A stretch of 64,000 bases of DNA, taken from NCBI RefSeq assembly GCF_021044425.1, contig NZ_JAJNEC010000005.1:1922001-1986000 (forward strand), in the 5' to 3' direction. Position numbers and translations under genes: made by a program. Positions 1 to 8,527 of the stretch are shown here, in pieces; position 1 is the stretch's first letter; every line of letters begins with the position of its first letter. The notes beneath the pieces were generated by a model. That model searched no databases. It was not told the DNA's origin and saw only the letters and a list, made by a program, of their open reading frames with translations. This stretch comes from Niabella pedocola. GTDB lineage: Bacteria > Bacteroidota > Bacteroidia > Chitinophagales > Chitinophagaceae.

Positions 1-331
1 CGGCATTCAACACCACGCTTACAAAGGTTCCCAGCCAGTTGGATGCCTTTTTGGGCGTACTTACATACTCTACATTAACGGATCCGCAATGCGGGCAGGG
101 ATTTTGCGCCTGGTATTGCTGTTTGGTGCGCTGCAGTATGTCCAGTGCCCGGTCGATCTGCGGTTCAGCCACCATCAGTTTAATGCCCCCGATGGCATTG
201 GTTAGTATCGGGTCAATGGTAACTGTGTTTTCATCCTTCAGCCAGCAATTTATGTCTTCACTCAGCAGGTTCCCCATTGCCAGGTGTGCATCAATATAGC
301 TGTCATATGTGGCTGCAATGATAAAGTCCAT
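1..331 (-). CDS. DUF2007-domain protein (3' end outside window)
   Basis: Reading the minus strand from the ATG at 331 gives an open frame of 110 codons that runs off the left edge, so the C-terminus is missing. The first 65 residues (MDFIIAATYDSY..., then ...GIKLMVAEPQIDRALDIL) look like the DUF2007 'putative signal transducing protein' domain, a small ferredoxin-like fold that reads position-by-position like a family member. After it comes a CPHCGS motif near residue 77, half of a zinc ribbon; a second CxxC pair is not visible, perhaps because of truncation. There is no signal peptide, so it is probably cytoplasmic. It lies 85 bases downstream of the lipoprotein gene on the same strand. Function is unknown. 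Confidence 0.75.
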   Translation of the reverse strand, partial: MDFIIAATYDSYIDAHLAMGNLLSEDINCWLKDENTVTIDPILTNAIGGIKLMVAEPQIDRALDILQRTKQQYQAQNPCPHCGSVNVEYVSTPKKASNWLGTFVSVVLNA

Positions 332-416
332 ACCTTAAAGTTATTGCAGTAATATGGATAAAAAAAGTACGCCGGCGCTTTATTTTTTTATGCGGAGCGG
401 GCTGTTGGCAGCGATT

Positions 417-1406
417 TTACAGCCTCGTAAAAGTAGTATAATACCTGTGCATGCGGTTTTCCAGATCCTTCAGAAAATCCAGATCCGCTTTCTGAACAGT
501 TTTCCTTTGGCCCGCACCGGGAAGCCGTACCTCGGCATAGGTACTCAAACCCAAGAGCTGGTCCCGGAATTTCAATAACAGGACATCTGCCCATATCGAG
601 CGGTCGGTACCGCTGAGTCCAAGTTGCGCCAGCTGCATCGTACGCTGGCGGATGGAATCTTTTGCCGCCCCAAGGGCTTTGTCCATGCTTGCACCGGATT
701 GGCTGCTTCCCGAAAGGAGCTGCTCCAACAGCAGGATATAACCGTTACAATCCGCTATCGATTGCTGCATCAGGGTTGCTGCCGGAGCGAAGGCATCTTT
801 CTTTTCCGGTACTTCGTAGATGTCTTTGAATATATGGTCAGACCGGAGTATGATGCTGTCGCTGATGGTATCGAACCGGTTCTCCAGTAACCGGATGGAA
901 TCGATCAGTTCCAGACCATACAATCCCTTATCTTCTTTATAGCTACGCCTGGTGTAATATTGATCAAAGCGTTTGTACGCCTGGTTTATCTGCCGGAATA
1001 CGGTTACCAGACCGTTGATCCGCTCCTCCAGCCAGGCAGCTTCCGCATGCGTAACGTTATCCGGGGGGGTATGGTCAGCTGCAGCGCCGGAACCGATTTT
1101 TTTTACCGGCTCATCAAGCAGCTCATCAGACCGGAAGAACAGGCTATCATATGCTGCAAGATGTTGCTGATCGCCCTTCAGGGTATCTGTCCTTGCAGGG
1201 TTCAGTATCGTTTTCTTTTTTTCCTGCAGGGTATTCCGTAACAGCTCTAAATAAAATTCGCGGTCGTTGACCGCCGATACCAGGAAAAAAGCATAATGAT
1301 CCAACTGGTACTCCCTGCTCCGGTCGTGCCGCTTTTGCTTACAGGAATAAAGGCCAAGGGTAAGGGGGAATAAAAAAATAAAAACCAGCCATTTAGTGTT
1401 GTTCAT
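417..1406 (-). CDS. Uncharacterised helical lipoprotein
   Basis: A start at 1406 gives MNNTKWLVFIFLFPL followed by the lipobox LYSC, a type II signal peptide; a longer frame from 1457 would put 17 unlikely residues in front of it. The mature protein (about 305 residues) is charged and predicted mostly helical, with Q/L/R-rich heptad-like stretches and no cysteine after the lipid-attachment site. I do not recognise a domain; the overall look recalls helical DUF3829-type lipoproteins, but that is weak. It is transcribed away from the metE leader, so the 1407-1590 region is divergent promoter space. Probably anchored in the outer or inner membrane facing the periplasm. Confidence 0.7.
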   Translation of the reverse strand: MNNTKWLVFIFLFPLTLGLYSCKQKRHDRSREYQLDHYAFFLVSAVNDREFYLELLRNTLQEKKKTILNPARTDTLKGDQQHLAAYDSLFFRSDELLDEPVKKIGSGAAADHTPPDNVTHAEAAWLEERINGLVTVFRQINQAYKRFDQYYTRRSYKEDKGLYGLELIDSIRLLENRFDTISDSIILRSDHIFKDIYEVPEKKDAFAPAATLMQQSIADCNGYILLLEQLLSGSSQSGASMDKALGAAKDSIRQRTMQLAQLGLSGTDRSIWADVLLLKFRDQLLGLSTYAEVRLPGAGQRKTVQKADLDFLKDLENRMHRYYTTFTRL

Positions 1407-1522
1407 TTTATATGAAGGTTTTGTTACCGGTATCGCAGAATCCGTATCTATCTTCAAATTTAGGCAATCCCAGCCTCCGGTTCAAATCTGTTTGCCGGTG
1501 CATTTAAACCCGGCTGATCATT

Positions 1523-1557
1523 TTTGCGTGGCAACTGCCTTGATTTAACTACATTTG
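1523..1557 (+). promoter_or_regulatory. Bacteroidota-type promoter for the metE leader
   Basis: TACATTTG at 1550-1557 matches the Bacteroidota -7 consensus TAnnTTTG exactly, with TTTG at 1523-1526 as a -33 element 23 bases upstream. Transcription would begin around 1565, just before the cobalamin riboswitch, which is the expected arrangement. The match is seen; use as a promoter is inferred. Confidence 0.6.
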
Positions 1558-1591
1558 TCCTCCAATAAGTTCTTTCATTTTTCATCAACCG

Positions 1592-1757
1592 GAAAAGGTC
1601 CCTGATGAAGATCAGGGATAATAGGGAATCGTGTGTAAATCACGAGCTGTCGCGCAACTGTAAACAGCGCAGAAGGCTTTACCTTATATGTCCACTGTGG
1701 CGTCCAACGCCATGGGAAGGATGGTAAATGCTGCTGTAAGCCAGGAGACCTGCCTTA
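1592..1757 (+). promoter_or_regulatory. Cobalamin riboswitch upstream of metE
   Basis: The conserved AdoCbl-class aptamer blocks occur in order: GGGAATCGTGTG then CACGAGCTGTCGCGCAACTGTAA, a CCACTG segment, ATGGGAAGG, and the B12 box GCCAGGAGACCTGCC at 1740-1754. About 195 bases separate the aptamer from the metE start. I see no clear intrinsic terminator there (only a weak GCTTT/AAAGC hairpin near 1770), so whether the switch acts on transcription or translation cannot be told. The known logic is that cobalamin represses the B12-independent methionine synthase when the B12-dependent MetH can work. Confidence 0.93.
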
Positions 1758-1952
1758 TCTGTAAGAGCAATGCTTTCGCGGTATAAAGCAAGAAGCTGCA
1801 TGATGTCTTTATTCTTTTCCATTCTGTAACGGGTTCAGCCTCCTCACACTGTTCCCGGTTACGGCATCTGTCTGTCTTTTTCTTTATCACCGTCGTATTG
1901 CGAAACTTGCAAAGGGCTTTTAGCTTATTCTTCATTAAAAAAGTTAAAAGAG

Positions 1953-4283
1953 ATGCAAACGCACAACCTCGGCTACCCGCGTATTGGTAGCAACAGGGAA
2001 CTGAAAAAGGCCAGTGAACAATACTGGGCCGGCAGCATGACCGCCGCACAACTGGAGCAGGTGGCAAAAAAAATCAGGGAAGCCAACTGGCAACTCCAAA
2101 AAGATGCGGGTATGGACCTGCTACCCGTAAATGATTTTTCCTTTTATGACCAGGTATTGGATACCTGCCTGATGACTGGCGCCATCCCGGACCAGTATCA
2201 CCCCTTGATCGAAAAGGAGCATACCGCCCCGCTTGATCTGCTTTTTGCGATGGCAAGAGGTTACCAGAAAAACGGGTACGATCTTACAGCCATGGAAATG
2301 ACCAAATGGTTTGATACCAACTACCATTATATCGTTCCGGAGTTTAAAAAAGATCAGCCATTTACTCTTTTTAACAACAAGGTAATCGACCAGTTCAATG
2401 AAGCTAAAAAGGCCGGCTTTAACAGCAAGCCCGTGCTCCTGGGCCCGGTTAGTTTCCTGTTATTAGGCAAAGAAAAAGAGGAAGGGTTTGACCGGCTTGA
2501 CCTGCTGAAAAACCTCCTGCCCGTTTACATGGAGGTACTGGAAAAGCTGGATGCACTGGGGGCTTATTATATCCAGATCGATGAGCCCTGCCTGGCGCTT
2601 CCGCTTAGTGAAAAAGCGCAACAGTCCATCCGAACCACCTATACCAGGCTTTGCGGACGTTTTCCCAATCTCCGTATCCTGTTAGCCAATTATTTCGATT
2701 GCTTCGGAGCCAACCTGGAAACGGTGCTTTCATTACCGGTACACACCTTGCATCTCGACCTGGTGCGGTGCCCCTCGCAACTGGATGACGTCCTGGATGC
2801 ACCCGGATTCATCAACGGCAGAACCCAGCTTTCTTTAGGTGTGGTGGATGGCCGCAATATCTGGAAAAATGATTTTGAACAATCCCTGCTGCTGATCCAA
2901 AAAGCAATGGATGCCATTGGGTCCGACCGGATCTGGATCGCGCCTTCCTGTTCCCTGCTGCACGTACCTTGCGACCTGGACCTTGAAACCGATGAAAAAA
3001 ATCTGCCGGACGCCATCCGGCAATGGCTGTCCTTTGCCAAACAAAAGCTGGCGGAAGTGGCTTCGCTCAGACAAATTGCAACCAATCCCCAGGCGGCACA
3101 TTCAAAAACGCTCCTGGAAGAAAACGCCCGTTGTATCGAAGCGCGTAAAACCTCTTCACTCATCCACAACCCACAGGTAAAAAGCCGTGTAACAGCGATC
3201 ACGGATGCGGACGCCGAGCGAAACAGTCCTTTTCCTATTAGAAAAGTGCAACAACAGGAACTCGGCCTTCCGCTGTTTCCAACCACTACCATCGGATCTT
3301 TTCCTCAAACAAAAGAAGTACGCCAATGGCGGGCACAGTGGAAAAAACAACAGCTTTCTGATGCGGACTATCTCCAACTGGTAAAAGATGCAACCCGTAA
3401 CGCCATTCAATGGCAGGAGGAAATTGGGCTTGACGTACTGGTGCATGGGGAATTTGAACGCAATGATATGGTGGAATATTTTGGTGAACAGCTGGCCGGT
3501 TTCGCCTTTACGAAGAACGGCTGGGTACAGAGTTATGGCAGCCGTTGTGTAAAACCGCCGGTGATCTATGGTGATGTATACCGGCCCCAACCGATGACCG
3601 TGGAATGGAGTGCTTATGCACAATCCTTAACCCATAAACCGGTAAAAGGCATGCTTACCGGTCCGGTAACCATTTTGCAATGGAGTTTTGTGCGGGATGA
3701 TCAGCCGCGCAGCGTTACCTGCAACCAGATCGCCCTGGCCATCCGCGATGAAGTGACGGATCTGGAAAAAGCGGGTATAAAAATCATCCAGATCGATGAA
3801 CCTGCAATCAGGGAAGGCTTACCTTTAAGAAAGGAACAGCAACAGGCGTACCTGACCTGGGCCGTAACCGCCTTCCGTATTGCGGCTGCCGGTGTTCAGG
3901 ATCAAACACAGATTCATACACATATGTGCTATTCGGAATTCAATGATATCATTCATGCTATTGCAGCCATGGATGCGGATGTGATCACAATTGAAACATC
4001 CCGCTCCCAGATGGAATTGCTAGATGCATTTGCGTTGTTCGAGTACCCCAATGATATCGGCCCCGGCGTATATGATATCCATTCACCTCGCGTTCCTTCA
4101 AAAGACGAAATGGTAGCATTGCTGGAGAAAGCGCTGTATTCTATTCCTGCAGAACGCCTATGGGTAAACCCCGATTGTGGTTTAAAAACCCGGGCATGGG
4201 AAGAAACCACGGAGGCGCTCAAGGCCATGATCCAGGCGGCAAAAGCATTGCGTAAAAAAATAAACACACCGGTACCGGAATAA
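1953..4283 (+). CDS. metE: Cobalamin-independent methionine synthase
   Basis: Transfers a methyl group from 5-methyltetrahydropteroyl-triglutamate to homocysteine, the last step of methionine synthesis, without B12. At 776 residues it has the full two-barrel length of the family. The N-terminal half opens LGYPRIGSNRELKKA; the C-terminal catalytic half opens FPTTTIGSFPQT. Zinc ligands are in place: H657 and C659 in HTHMCYSEF, E681 in ITIETSRS and C742 in NPDCGLKTR. The substrate motif IDEPAIREGLP is also intact. The start ATG is preceded by an A-rich stretch typical of the phylum. The cobalamin riboswitch in its leader predicts expression only under B12 shortage. A cysteine-rich gene follows after 2 bases. 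Confidence 0.98.
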   Translation: MQTHNLGYPRIGSNRELKKASEQYWAGSMTAAQLEQVAKKIREANWQLQKDAGMDLLPVNDFSFYDQVLDTCLMTGAIPDQYHPLIEKEHTAPLDLLFAMARGYQKNGYDLTAMEMTKWFDTNYHYIVPEFKKDQPFTLFNNKVIDQFNEAKKAGFNSKPVLLGPVSFLLLGKEKEEGFDRLDLLKNLLPVYMEVLEKLDALGAYYIQIDEPCLALPLSEKAQQSIRTTYTRLCGRFPNLRILLANYFDCFGANLETVLSLPVHTLHLDLVRCPSQLDDVLDAPGFINGRTQLSLGVVDGRNIWKNDFEQSLLLIQKAMDAIGSDRIWIAPSCSLLHVPCDLDLETDEKNLPDAIRQWLSFAKQKLAEVASLRQIATNPQAAHSKTLLEENARCIEARKTSSLIHNPQVKSRVTAITDADAERNSPFPIRKVQQQELGLPLFPTTTIGSFPQTKEVRQWRAQWKKQQLSDADYLQLVKDATRNAIQWQEEIGLDVLVHGEFERNDMVEYFGEQLAGFAFTKNGWVQSYGSRCVKPPVIYGDVYRPQPMTVEWSAYAQSLTHKPVKGMLTGPVTILQWSFVRDDQPRSVTCNQIALAIRDEVTDLEKAGIKIIQIDEPAIREGLPLRKEQQQAYLTWAVTAFRIAAAGVQDQTQIHTHMCYSEFNDIIHAIAAMDADVITIETSRSQMELLDAFALFEYPNDIGPGVYDIHSPRVPSKDEMVALLEKALYSIPAERLWVNPDCGLKTRAWEETTEALKAMIQAAKALRKKINTPVPE

Positions 4284-4285
4284 CG

Positions 4286-4540
4286 ATGTGTCAACACGAA
4301 GATAAATACTGCCCACGCTGTAAACAACCCTTTGAATGCAAAGTGGGCAGTATTCTTCTTTGTCAATGCAGCACTGTTTCTTTAAACGACGAGGAACGGG
4401 ACTTTATTCATAAACAATACGAAGATTGTCTCTGTGCCGGATGTTTAAAGGCCCTCAAAGCACAATATCATCAACAACAATTTCAACACAAGCTCAAAGG
4501 GATCCTGGGTGTATTCTATAAGGACCCGTCTGATACCTGA
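4286..4540 (+). CDS. Cysteine-rich CWC-type small protein
   Basis: An 84-residue protein beginning two bases after the metE stop and therefore probably cotranscribed with it. It carries the pattern CPRC (residues 9-12), a cysteine in PFEC, CQC and later CLCAGC, which fits the cysteine-rich CWC family, presumed to bind zinc. There is no signal peptide. The C-terminal 25 residues are Q/H/K-rich. Function is unknown; its position in a B12/methionine-regulated operon suggests a link to metE such as metal supply, which is inference only. Confidence 0.75.
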   Translation: MCQHEDKYCPRCKQPFECKVGSILLCQCSTVSLNDEERDFIHKQYEDCLCAGCLKALKAQYHQQQFQHKLKGILGVFYKDPSDT

Positions 4541-4574
4541 GTATCTTTTTTCCAGCTTTAAAAACTCATTGCAC

Positions 4575-4958
4575 ATGCACACAGAAGACCGGATTGCCGC
4601 AGCTGCAACCCGTATATTCAAAGCCGTTTTTCCCAATACTACCAACCATTATGATACGCTCTTTGGCGGTATGGCCATGCAACTGATGGACGAAGTAGCC
4701 TTTATTACTGCTACCCGCTACAGCCGGTTGCGGATGGTAACGGTCAGCAGCGACCGGATCGACTTTAAACATCCCATCCCCTCCGGAACCATCATCGAAC
4801 TGGCAGGCACCATTATCCATATCGGCAATACGAGCATGAAAGTACAGGTGGATATTTATGTAGAACAGATGTATAGCACACACCGGGAAAAAGCCGTGAG
4901 CGGTGTATTTTCCTTTGTGGCCGTGGATGAAAATAAGAAGCCGGTGATCATTGTATGA
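4575..4958 (+). CDS. Acyl-CoA thioesterase, hotdog fold (YciA/BFIT-like)
   Basis: Starting at the ATG at 4575 the 127-residue product fits a single hotdog domain; an in-frame start at 4509 would overlap the upstream gene and add 22 residues unlike the family. The motif NHYDTLFGGMAMQLMDEVA carries the Asn/Asp-type active-site region of YciA-like thioesterases, followed by VTVSSDRIDFKHPIPSGTII, the typical beta-strand core. It should hydrolyse acyl-CoA thioesters in the cytoplasm; chain-length preference cannot be read. The last codons and the stop form one arm of a 14-bp perfect hairpin (4933-4972), so the gene's end doubles as a terminator. Confidence 0.88.
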   Translation: MHTEDRIAAAATRIFKAVFPNTTNHYDTLFGGMAMQLMDEVAFITATRYSRLRMVTVSSDRIDFKHPIPSGTIIELAGTIIHIGNTSMKVQVDIYVEQMYSTHREKAVSGVFSFVAVDENKKPVIIV

Positions 4959-4972
4959 CACCGGCTTCTTAT
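4933..4972. terminator. 14-bp hairpin overlapping a stop codon
   Basis: ATAAGAAGCCGGTG at 4933-4946 is the exact reverse complement of 4959-4972, with a 12-base loop containing the thioesterase stop codon. It lies between convergent genes, so it could end transcription of the metE-side operon and, read the other way, of the B12-uptake operon. There is no long T run on the plus side. Confidence 0.6.
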
Positions 4973-5044
4973 CCGTTGTATAGATGTGTTTATTAAAAAG
5001 GCCGTATTCTGGCAATCACAGCCGTTTCTTTAACGAGGTTCCGG

Positions 5045-6157
5045 TTAGTAAAAAACGGTGAGCTCCGGGAAGTAAATATGGTTAAAATCTACAACGGATC
5101 CATCGTTTCCGTAGGTGATTTTCTTTACCAGTGCGCCGGTAGAAGCGTTATAGATCAAAAGGAAATTCACCCCTGCCAAGCCTCCGTATCCCTTGATACC
5201 GTTTACCACCAGGTAGTCTTTGTTACGATCGTAACGGATAGCACCATATACCATAAACGGAGATTCACTAATCGTAATAAAAGGTTGGCCAAGCGATCCG
5301 GCATTACCATCCACATATTTATAAATAGCCGATCCGGAATGATAAAAAACCGCATTCTCTTTTGCAGAGGCCGTGATCCTGGTGGGCGCATCTAACCCAA
5401 ACGAGCCGATACCCACCGGTAATGCAACACCCACGGTATCCAGGTTTTTATCGATAGCGATCAGACGGCTGCCGGTAGATGCCCATACTTTTCCATTGGG
5501 GGTTCGGGCAAAACCCCGGTTGATATTTGCAAACCCTTTTACAAATGAGTAATTCGTTGCATCAATGATTTTTGCACCGTTGGCCTGTAACAGGTATACG
5601 TAATTTCCTTCTTTCAGCATATCGCCGGTATTAACTGCGGAAACAGCACTCAGTTTATACTGCACGCCCAGCGTATTCAGATTAATTGCGTACACCCCAT
5701 CTGCAGCACTTACCAGCCCCTGGTTGTCCTTTACACCGATCAGGCTTCTCCAGTTACTGGATTCCTGATTATAACGCGCTTCTTCCTTCAGGGTACGTGC
5801 ATCCAGCCGGAGAATAGGTCCGTTCAGCTTGCTGATCAGGTACAGCTTTTGGTTGTACAGGCACGCAAACTGCAGCGTGCTGGACAAGGAGGCGTTGGAA
5901 GTAATTTTGCCGGGGTTTGCCTTTTCATAGGCCCGGGTTATAACCGTATCCGCTCCGTAAGCATAAAAATTAACGGTTCCGGCTGTTTGCCCATATGAAC
6001 CTTCGGTGATTACAAAAAATCCGTTGGAATAAGGCTGGGCATTTTCTAATGGGTCAGGCCGCGGACGTTCCCGGAAATAGTCGTCATCTTTGGAGCAGGC
6101 CTGCAGTAACAGACCCAGCGTTAATAGCAGCAGTAATTTGAGGAATGGTTGTTTCAT
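5045..6157 (-). CDS. Surface beta-propeller lipoprotein, DUF5074/YncE-like (BtuG-like)
   Basis: A type II signal peptide (MKQPFLKLLLLLTLGLLLQAC) is followed by FFVITEGSYGQTAGTVNFYAYG, the typical opening of DUF5074 quinoprotein-like propellers. Blade-like repeats then alternate 'value reported for a name' strands through the whole 370 residues. The start at 6157 gives the cleanest signal; 6169 is possible. It is the last gene of the riboswitch-led operon btuB-propeller-PKD-propeller (10 bases after the PKD gene). In Bacteroides the propeller BtuG captures cobalamin for BtuB on the cell surface; by position and fold this could be a second, diverged capture protein. Binding itself is inferred. 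Confidence 0.82.
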   Translation of the reverse strand: MKQPFLKLLLLLTLGLLLQACSKDDDYFRERPRPDPLENAQPYSNGFFVITEGSYGQTAGTVNFYAYGADTVITRAYEKANPGKITSNASLSSTLQFACLYNQKLYLISKLNGPILRLDARTLKEEARYNQESSNWRSLIGVKDNQGLVSAADGVYAINLNTLGVQYKLSAVSAVNTGDMLKEGNYVYLLQANGAKIIDATNYSFVKGFANINRGFARTPNGKVWASTGSRLIAIDKNLDTVGVALPVGIGSFGLDAPTRITASAKENAVFYHSGSAIYKYVDGNAGSLGQPFITISESPFMVYGAIRYDRNKDYLVVNGIKGYGGLAGVNFLLIYNASTGALVKKITYGNDGSVVDFNHIYFPELTVFY

Positions 6158-6179
6158 GTACATATTCATTATTCAATTT

Positions 6180-7307
6180 TTATTTTCCAAAATGCAAATC
6201 TTCGGCGCCCTTGATCTCAGTGGAGATCTCGCCCATTAACGCGTTTCCTTTATTGTTCTGAGCCGTATATACTTTTACAAAATCGATCGCCTTCAGCTGA
6301 ACGGGCTTGCCGCTGGCGTCTACCGCCCGGGCAATATCAAAGGAGTTGTATTTTTTAGTGTCATAATCATCGCCGGATGAATAGGAATCGGCATATCCCC
6401 AGCTAAACCCGGCATTGATCCAGATGCCGCTCACCTGCCCAAACGTACTTTTCAACAGGGTACCGGTAAACACCAGGGAATCCTGGTTAGAGGCAAACAA
6501 GGGATAGTATTGCTGCTTATGAAAGGCATTGATTTCCACAGCTCCTGAGTTGTCCTGGTTATCCTTCCAGGGTACGTTTGCATAGGCTTTCGGGTTATAG
6601 TAGGTGATCCGGTAATTCTTAATGGTTTCTGCACTGTTGTACTCGCTTCCGGCCAGCTCGTACCAGGTATCATCCGCTTTTCCGTTTCCGTTATCATCGC
6701 GGCTTACCATTACGATACCCGGCTCGCTCCAGTCTGTTGGCGGCTTTAAAGGATTTCCGTAAATCGCAAGATCGGCGCCTTCCTTATTTTGGATCGAATG
6801 ATCAAATGTAAAGGTGATGTATCCCCCATATGCACCCAATGTTACCAGGCCGCTGTTCTTTCCTACAATACCTTCGGCGCTTGCCATATTGCCCGGTGCC
6901 ACATTAATGAACTGGCCGGGAGCCGGTAAATATTCCAGTATCCTGGAAATATATTTGCTTTCTCCCCCTTCACGTACCTGCGGCGCTACATCAATAATAA
7001 ATGCTTTCTCAAACGTTCCTGCCTGATTCCGGGCTTTGAAAAGTACTTTATAAAAACCGGCCACCTCAAATACATGTGCAAATGCCTGCGCCGACGACAA
7101 CTCCTTGCCATCAACGATCCAGGCAACCGTGGCTTCGGAACCACCGGTCTTGCTGGACTCGATGGCAACGGGCTGTTGGATAACGGCACTGATTGTGTCT
7201 TTGGCTATGGAAAAACTGTATACAGGGGCCGTAGTTACATCCTTGTCCTTCTTGCAACTGCTTATGACAACCGGAAGAAAGAATGCGAAAAATAAAAATC
7301 GTTTCAT
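6180..7307 (-). CDS. PKD-domain surface lipoprotein in the B12-uptake operon
   Basis: Signal peptide with lipobox VISSC at residues 13-17. Residues about 30-110 form a PKD/Ig-like domain (VAWIVDGKELSSAQAFAHVFEVAGFYKVLFKARNQ in part). The rest (about 120-375) is a beta-rich domain with GAYGGYITFTFDHSI, a segment naming DDNGNGKADDTWYELAG, calcium-site-like in its D/N/G pattern, and SGIWINAGFSWGYADSY. Such two-part lipoproteins sit beside btuB in Bacteroidota; one group of partners has been described as the cobalamin-binding protein BtuH. I cannot confirm that this is an orthologue, so no symbol is given. Same operon as both propellers. Confidence 0.8.
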   Translation of the reverse strand: MKRFLFFAFFLPVVISSCKKDKDVTTAPVYSFSIAKDTISAVIQQPVAIESSKTGGSEATVAWIVDGKELSSAQAFAHVFEVAGFYKVLFKARNQAGTFEKAFIIDVAPQVREGGESKYISRILEYLPAPGQFINVAPGNMASAEGIVGKNSGLVTLGAYGGYITFTFDHSIQNKEGADLAIYGNPLKPPTDWSEPGIVMVSRDDNGNGKADDTWYELAGSEYNSAETIKNYRITYYNPKAYANVPWKDNQDNSGAVEINAFHKQQYYPLFASNQDSLVFTGTLLKSTFGQVSGIWINAGFSWGYADSYSSGDDYDTKKYNSFDIARAVDASGKPVQLKAIDFVKVYTAQNNKGNALMGEISTEIKGAEDLHFGK

Positions 7308-7396
7308 TTGTTTTTGTTTGTTTGTTTTTGGTACACGGAATTACGTGTTGTTATGATTTGATGATAATGTGTGATACGCCGTTGAAAATGGGCAGC

Positions 7397-8518
7397 TTAA
7401 CGGCCGGCTGATGCGCTTCGGTTATAAAAGGCTATATGACCGGGAATGATCCCTGTTTTTTTTATCGTACTTTTTAATTTTCCATTTGTGTCAAAACCAT
7501 ACAGGTCGCCCGCTTCGCTGTAATTCCGGGCATCTGCTATGTAAATGCTGCCATTGTTCGGATCCACGGCAATACCATAGGGCATAATTATTTTTGTGCC
7601 ATCGGTAACAAAGGACCCTGGAATTACTTTTTTGTTTTTGAGATCTACCCGTGTATAGGCATGCTGTCCGCCACCATAGTCGGTTCCATATATATACGCC
7701 GTATCCCGTATAATCGTAAAATCTTCCACCATTACCCCAATGGAATCGGTTAATTGGTCCGTTTTCGTATCTACCACGTACAGTTTATTGGTGGTGCCCC
7801 AGGGGCAGATATACAGATACCCGTTACTGTCTTTTTTCAGCCGCCTCAAATTGGGCGCAACCGTTATGGCCTTGGTTACTTTAAAAGCAGATAGATCAAT
7901 CACGGAAACCGTATGCTCTAAATTGGCCGGACTGTAGCCGCCACTATTGGCAACATATAATTTATTACCCACTACCGTCAGCTCATCCGGCTGCCGCCCT
8001 ACTTCCACCGTTCTTGTGATGCTAAGCGTAGCCGTGTCTATTTCCAGCACCATCCCTTTTTCGGAAGTTGTATAAGAGCTCAGATAAGCATAGCCATTTG
8101 CAAAGGTGATATAACGCGCATTTTCGATGGCCTTATGTGTTTGATCGGTTAGTACTTTGATCCGCCGGGCGGTGCGGGCATCCAGTATCTCTATTTTTTT
8201 TGACCAGTTCATTACGATATATAATTTGCTGCCATATACACCGATATCATTCCCGGTATCGCCCAACCCCAGCACAGCATCCGGGTTTGCTTTTGTAAAT
8301 ACATCCCGCTCGTATATCCCGTTATGGATATCAAAATAATCCAGCGTGGCATTATTATATCCCCAGCCGCCTTCATTTAATAAATAGAAGCCGGTACTGG
8401 TGGTATCTTTTTCAGTGTTCTGAGGAGGGGGTGTCCAATCGCGGTCTTTTCTGCAGGCACTAAAAAGCAGGATGCCTGCCAGGAAGATGCAAACGGGTAG
8501 CCAGTGGTTTTGTTTCAT
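7397..8518 (-). CDS. Surface beta-propeller lipoprotein, BtuG-like
   Basis: Signal peptide with lipobox LFSAC (MKQNHWLPVCIFLAGILLFSAC). The mature part opens TSTGFYLLNEGGWGYNNATLDYFD and continues with YVTN-type blades: KLYVANSGGYSP, HTVSVIDLSAFKVTKAI, KLYVVDTKTDQL, SIYIADARNYSEAGDLYGF. This is the organisation of BtuG, the seven-bladed cobalamin-capturing lid of BtuB. It is the first gene after btuB, 9 bases downstream, and so under the cobalamin riboswitch. It differs strongly from the second propeller at 5045-6157, so the two are old paralogues rather than a fresh copy. Ligand binding is inferred from context. Confidence 0.87.
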   Translation of the reverse strand: MKQNHWLPVCIFLAGILLFSACRKDRDWTPPPQNTEKDTTSTGFYLLNEGGWGYNNATLDYFDIHNGIYERDVFTKANPDAVLGLGDTGNDIGVYGSKLYIVMNWSKKIEILDARTARRIKVLTDQTHKAIENARYITFANGYAYLSSYTTSEKGMVLEIDTATLSITRTVEVGRQPDELTVVGNKLYVANSGGYSPANLEHTVSVIDLSAFKVTKAITVAPNLRRLKKDSNGYLYICPWGTTNKLYVVDTKTDQLTDSIGVMVEDFTIIRDTAYIYGTDYGGGQHAYTRVDLKNKKVIPGSFVTDGTKIIMPYGIAVDPNNGSIYIADARNYSEAGDLYGFDTNGKLKSTIKKTGIIPGHIAFYNRSASAGR

Positions 8519-8527
8519 ATTTTATAT

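Noticed and set aside
1770..1952. Terminator downstream of the metE riboswitch
   Set aside because: Only weak hairpins such as GCTTT/AAAGC with no T run; the mode of regulation is left open.
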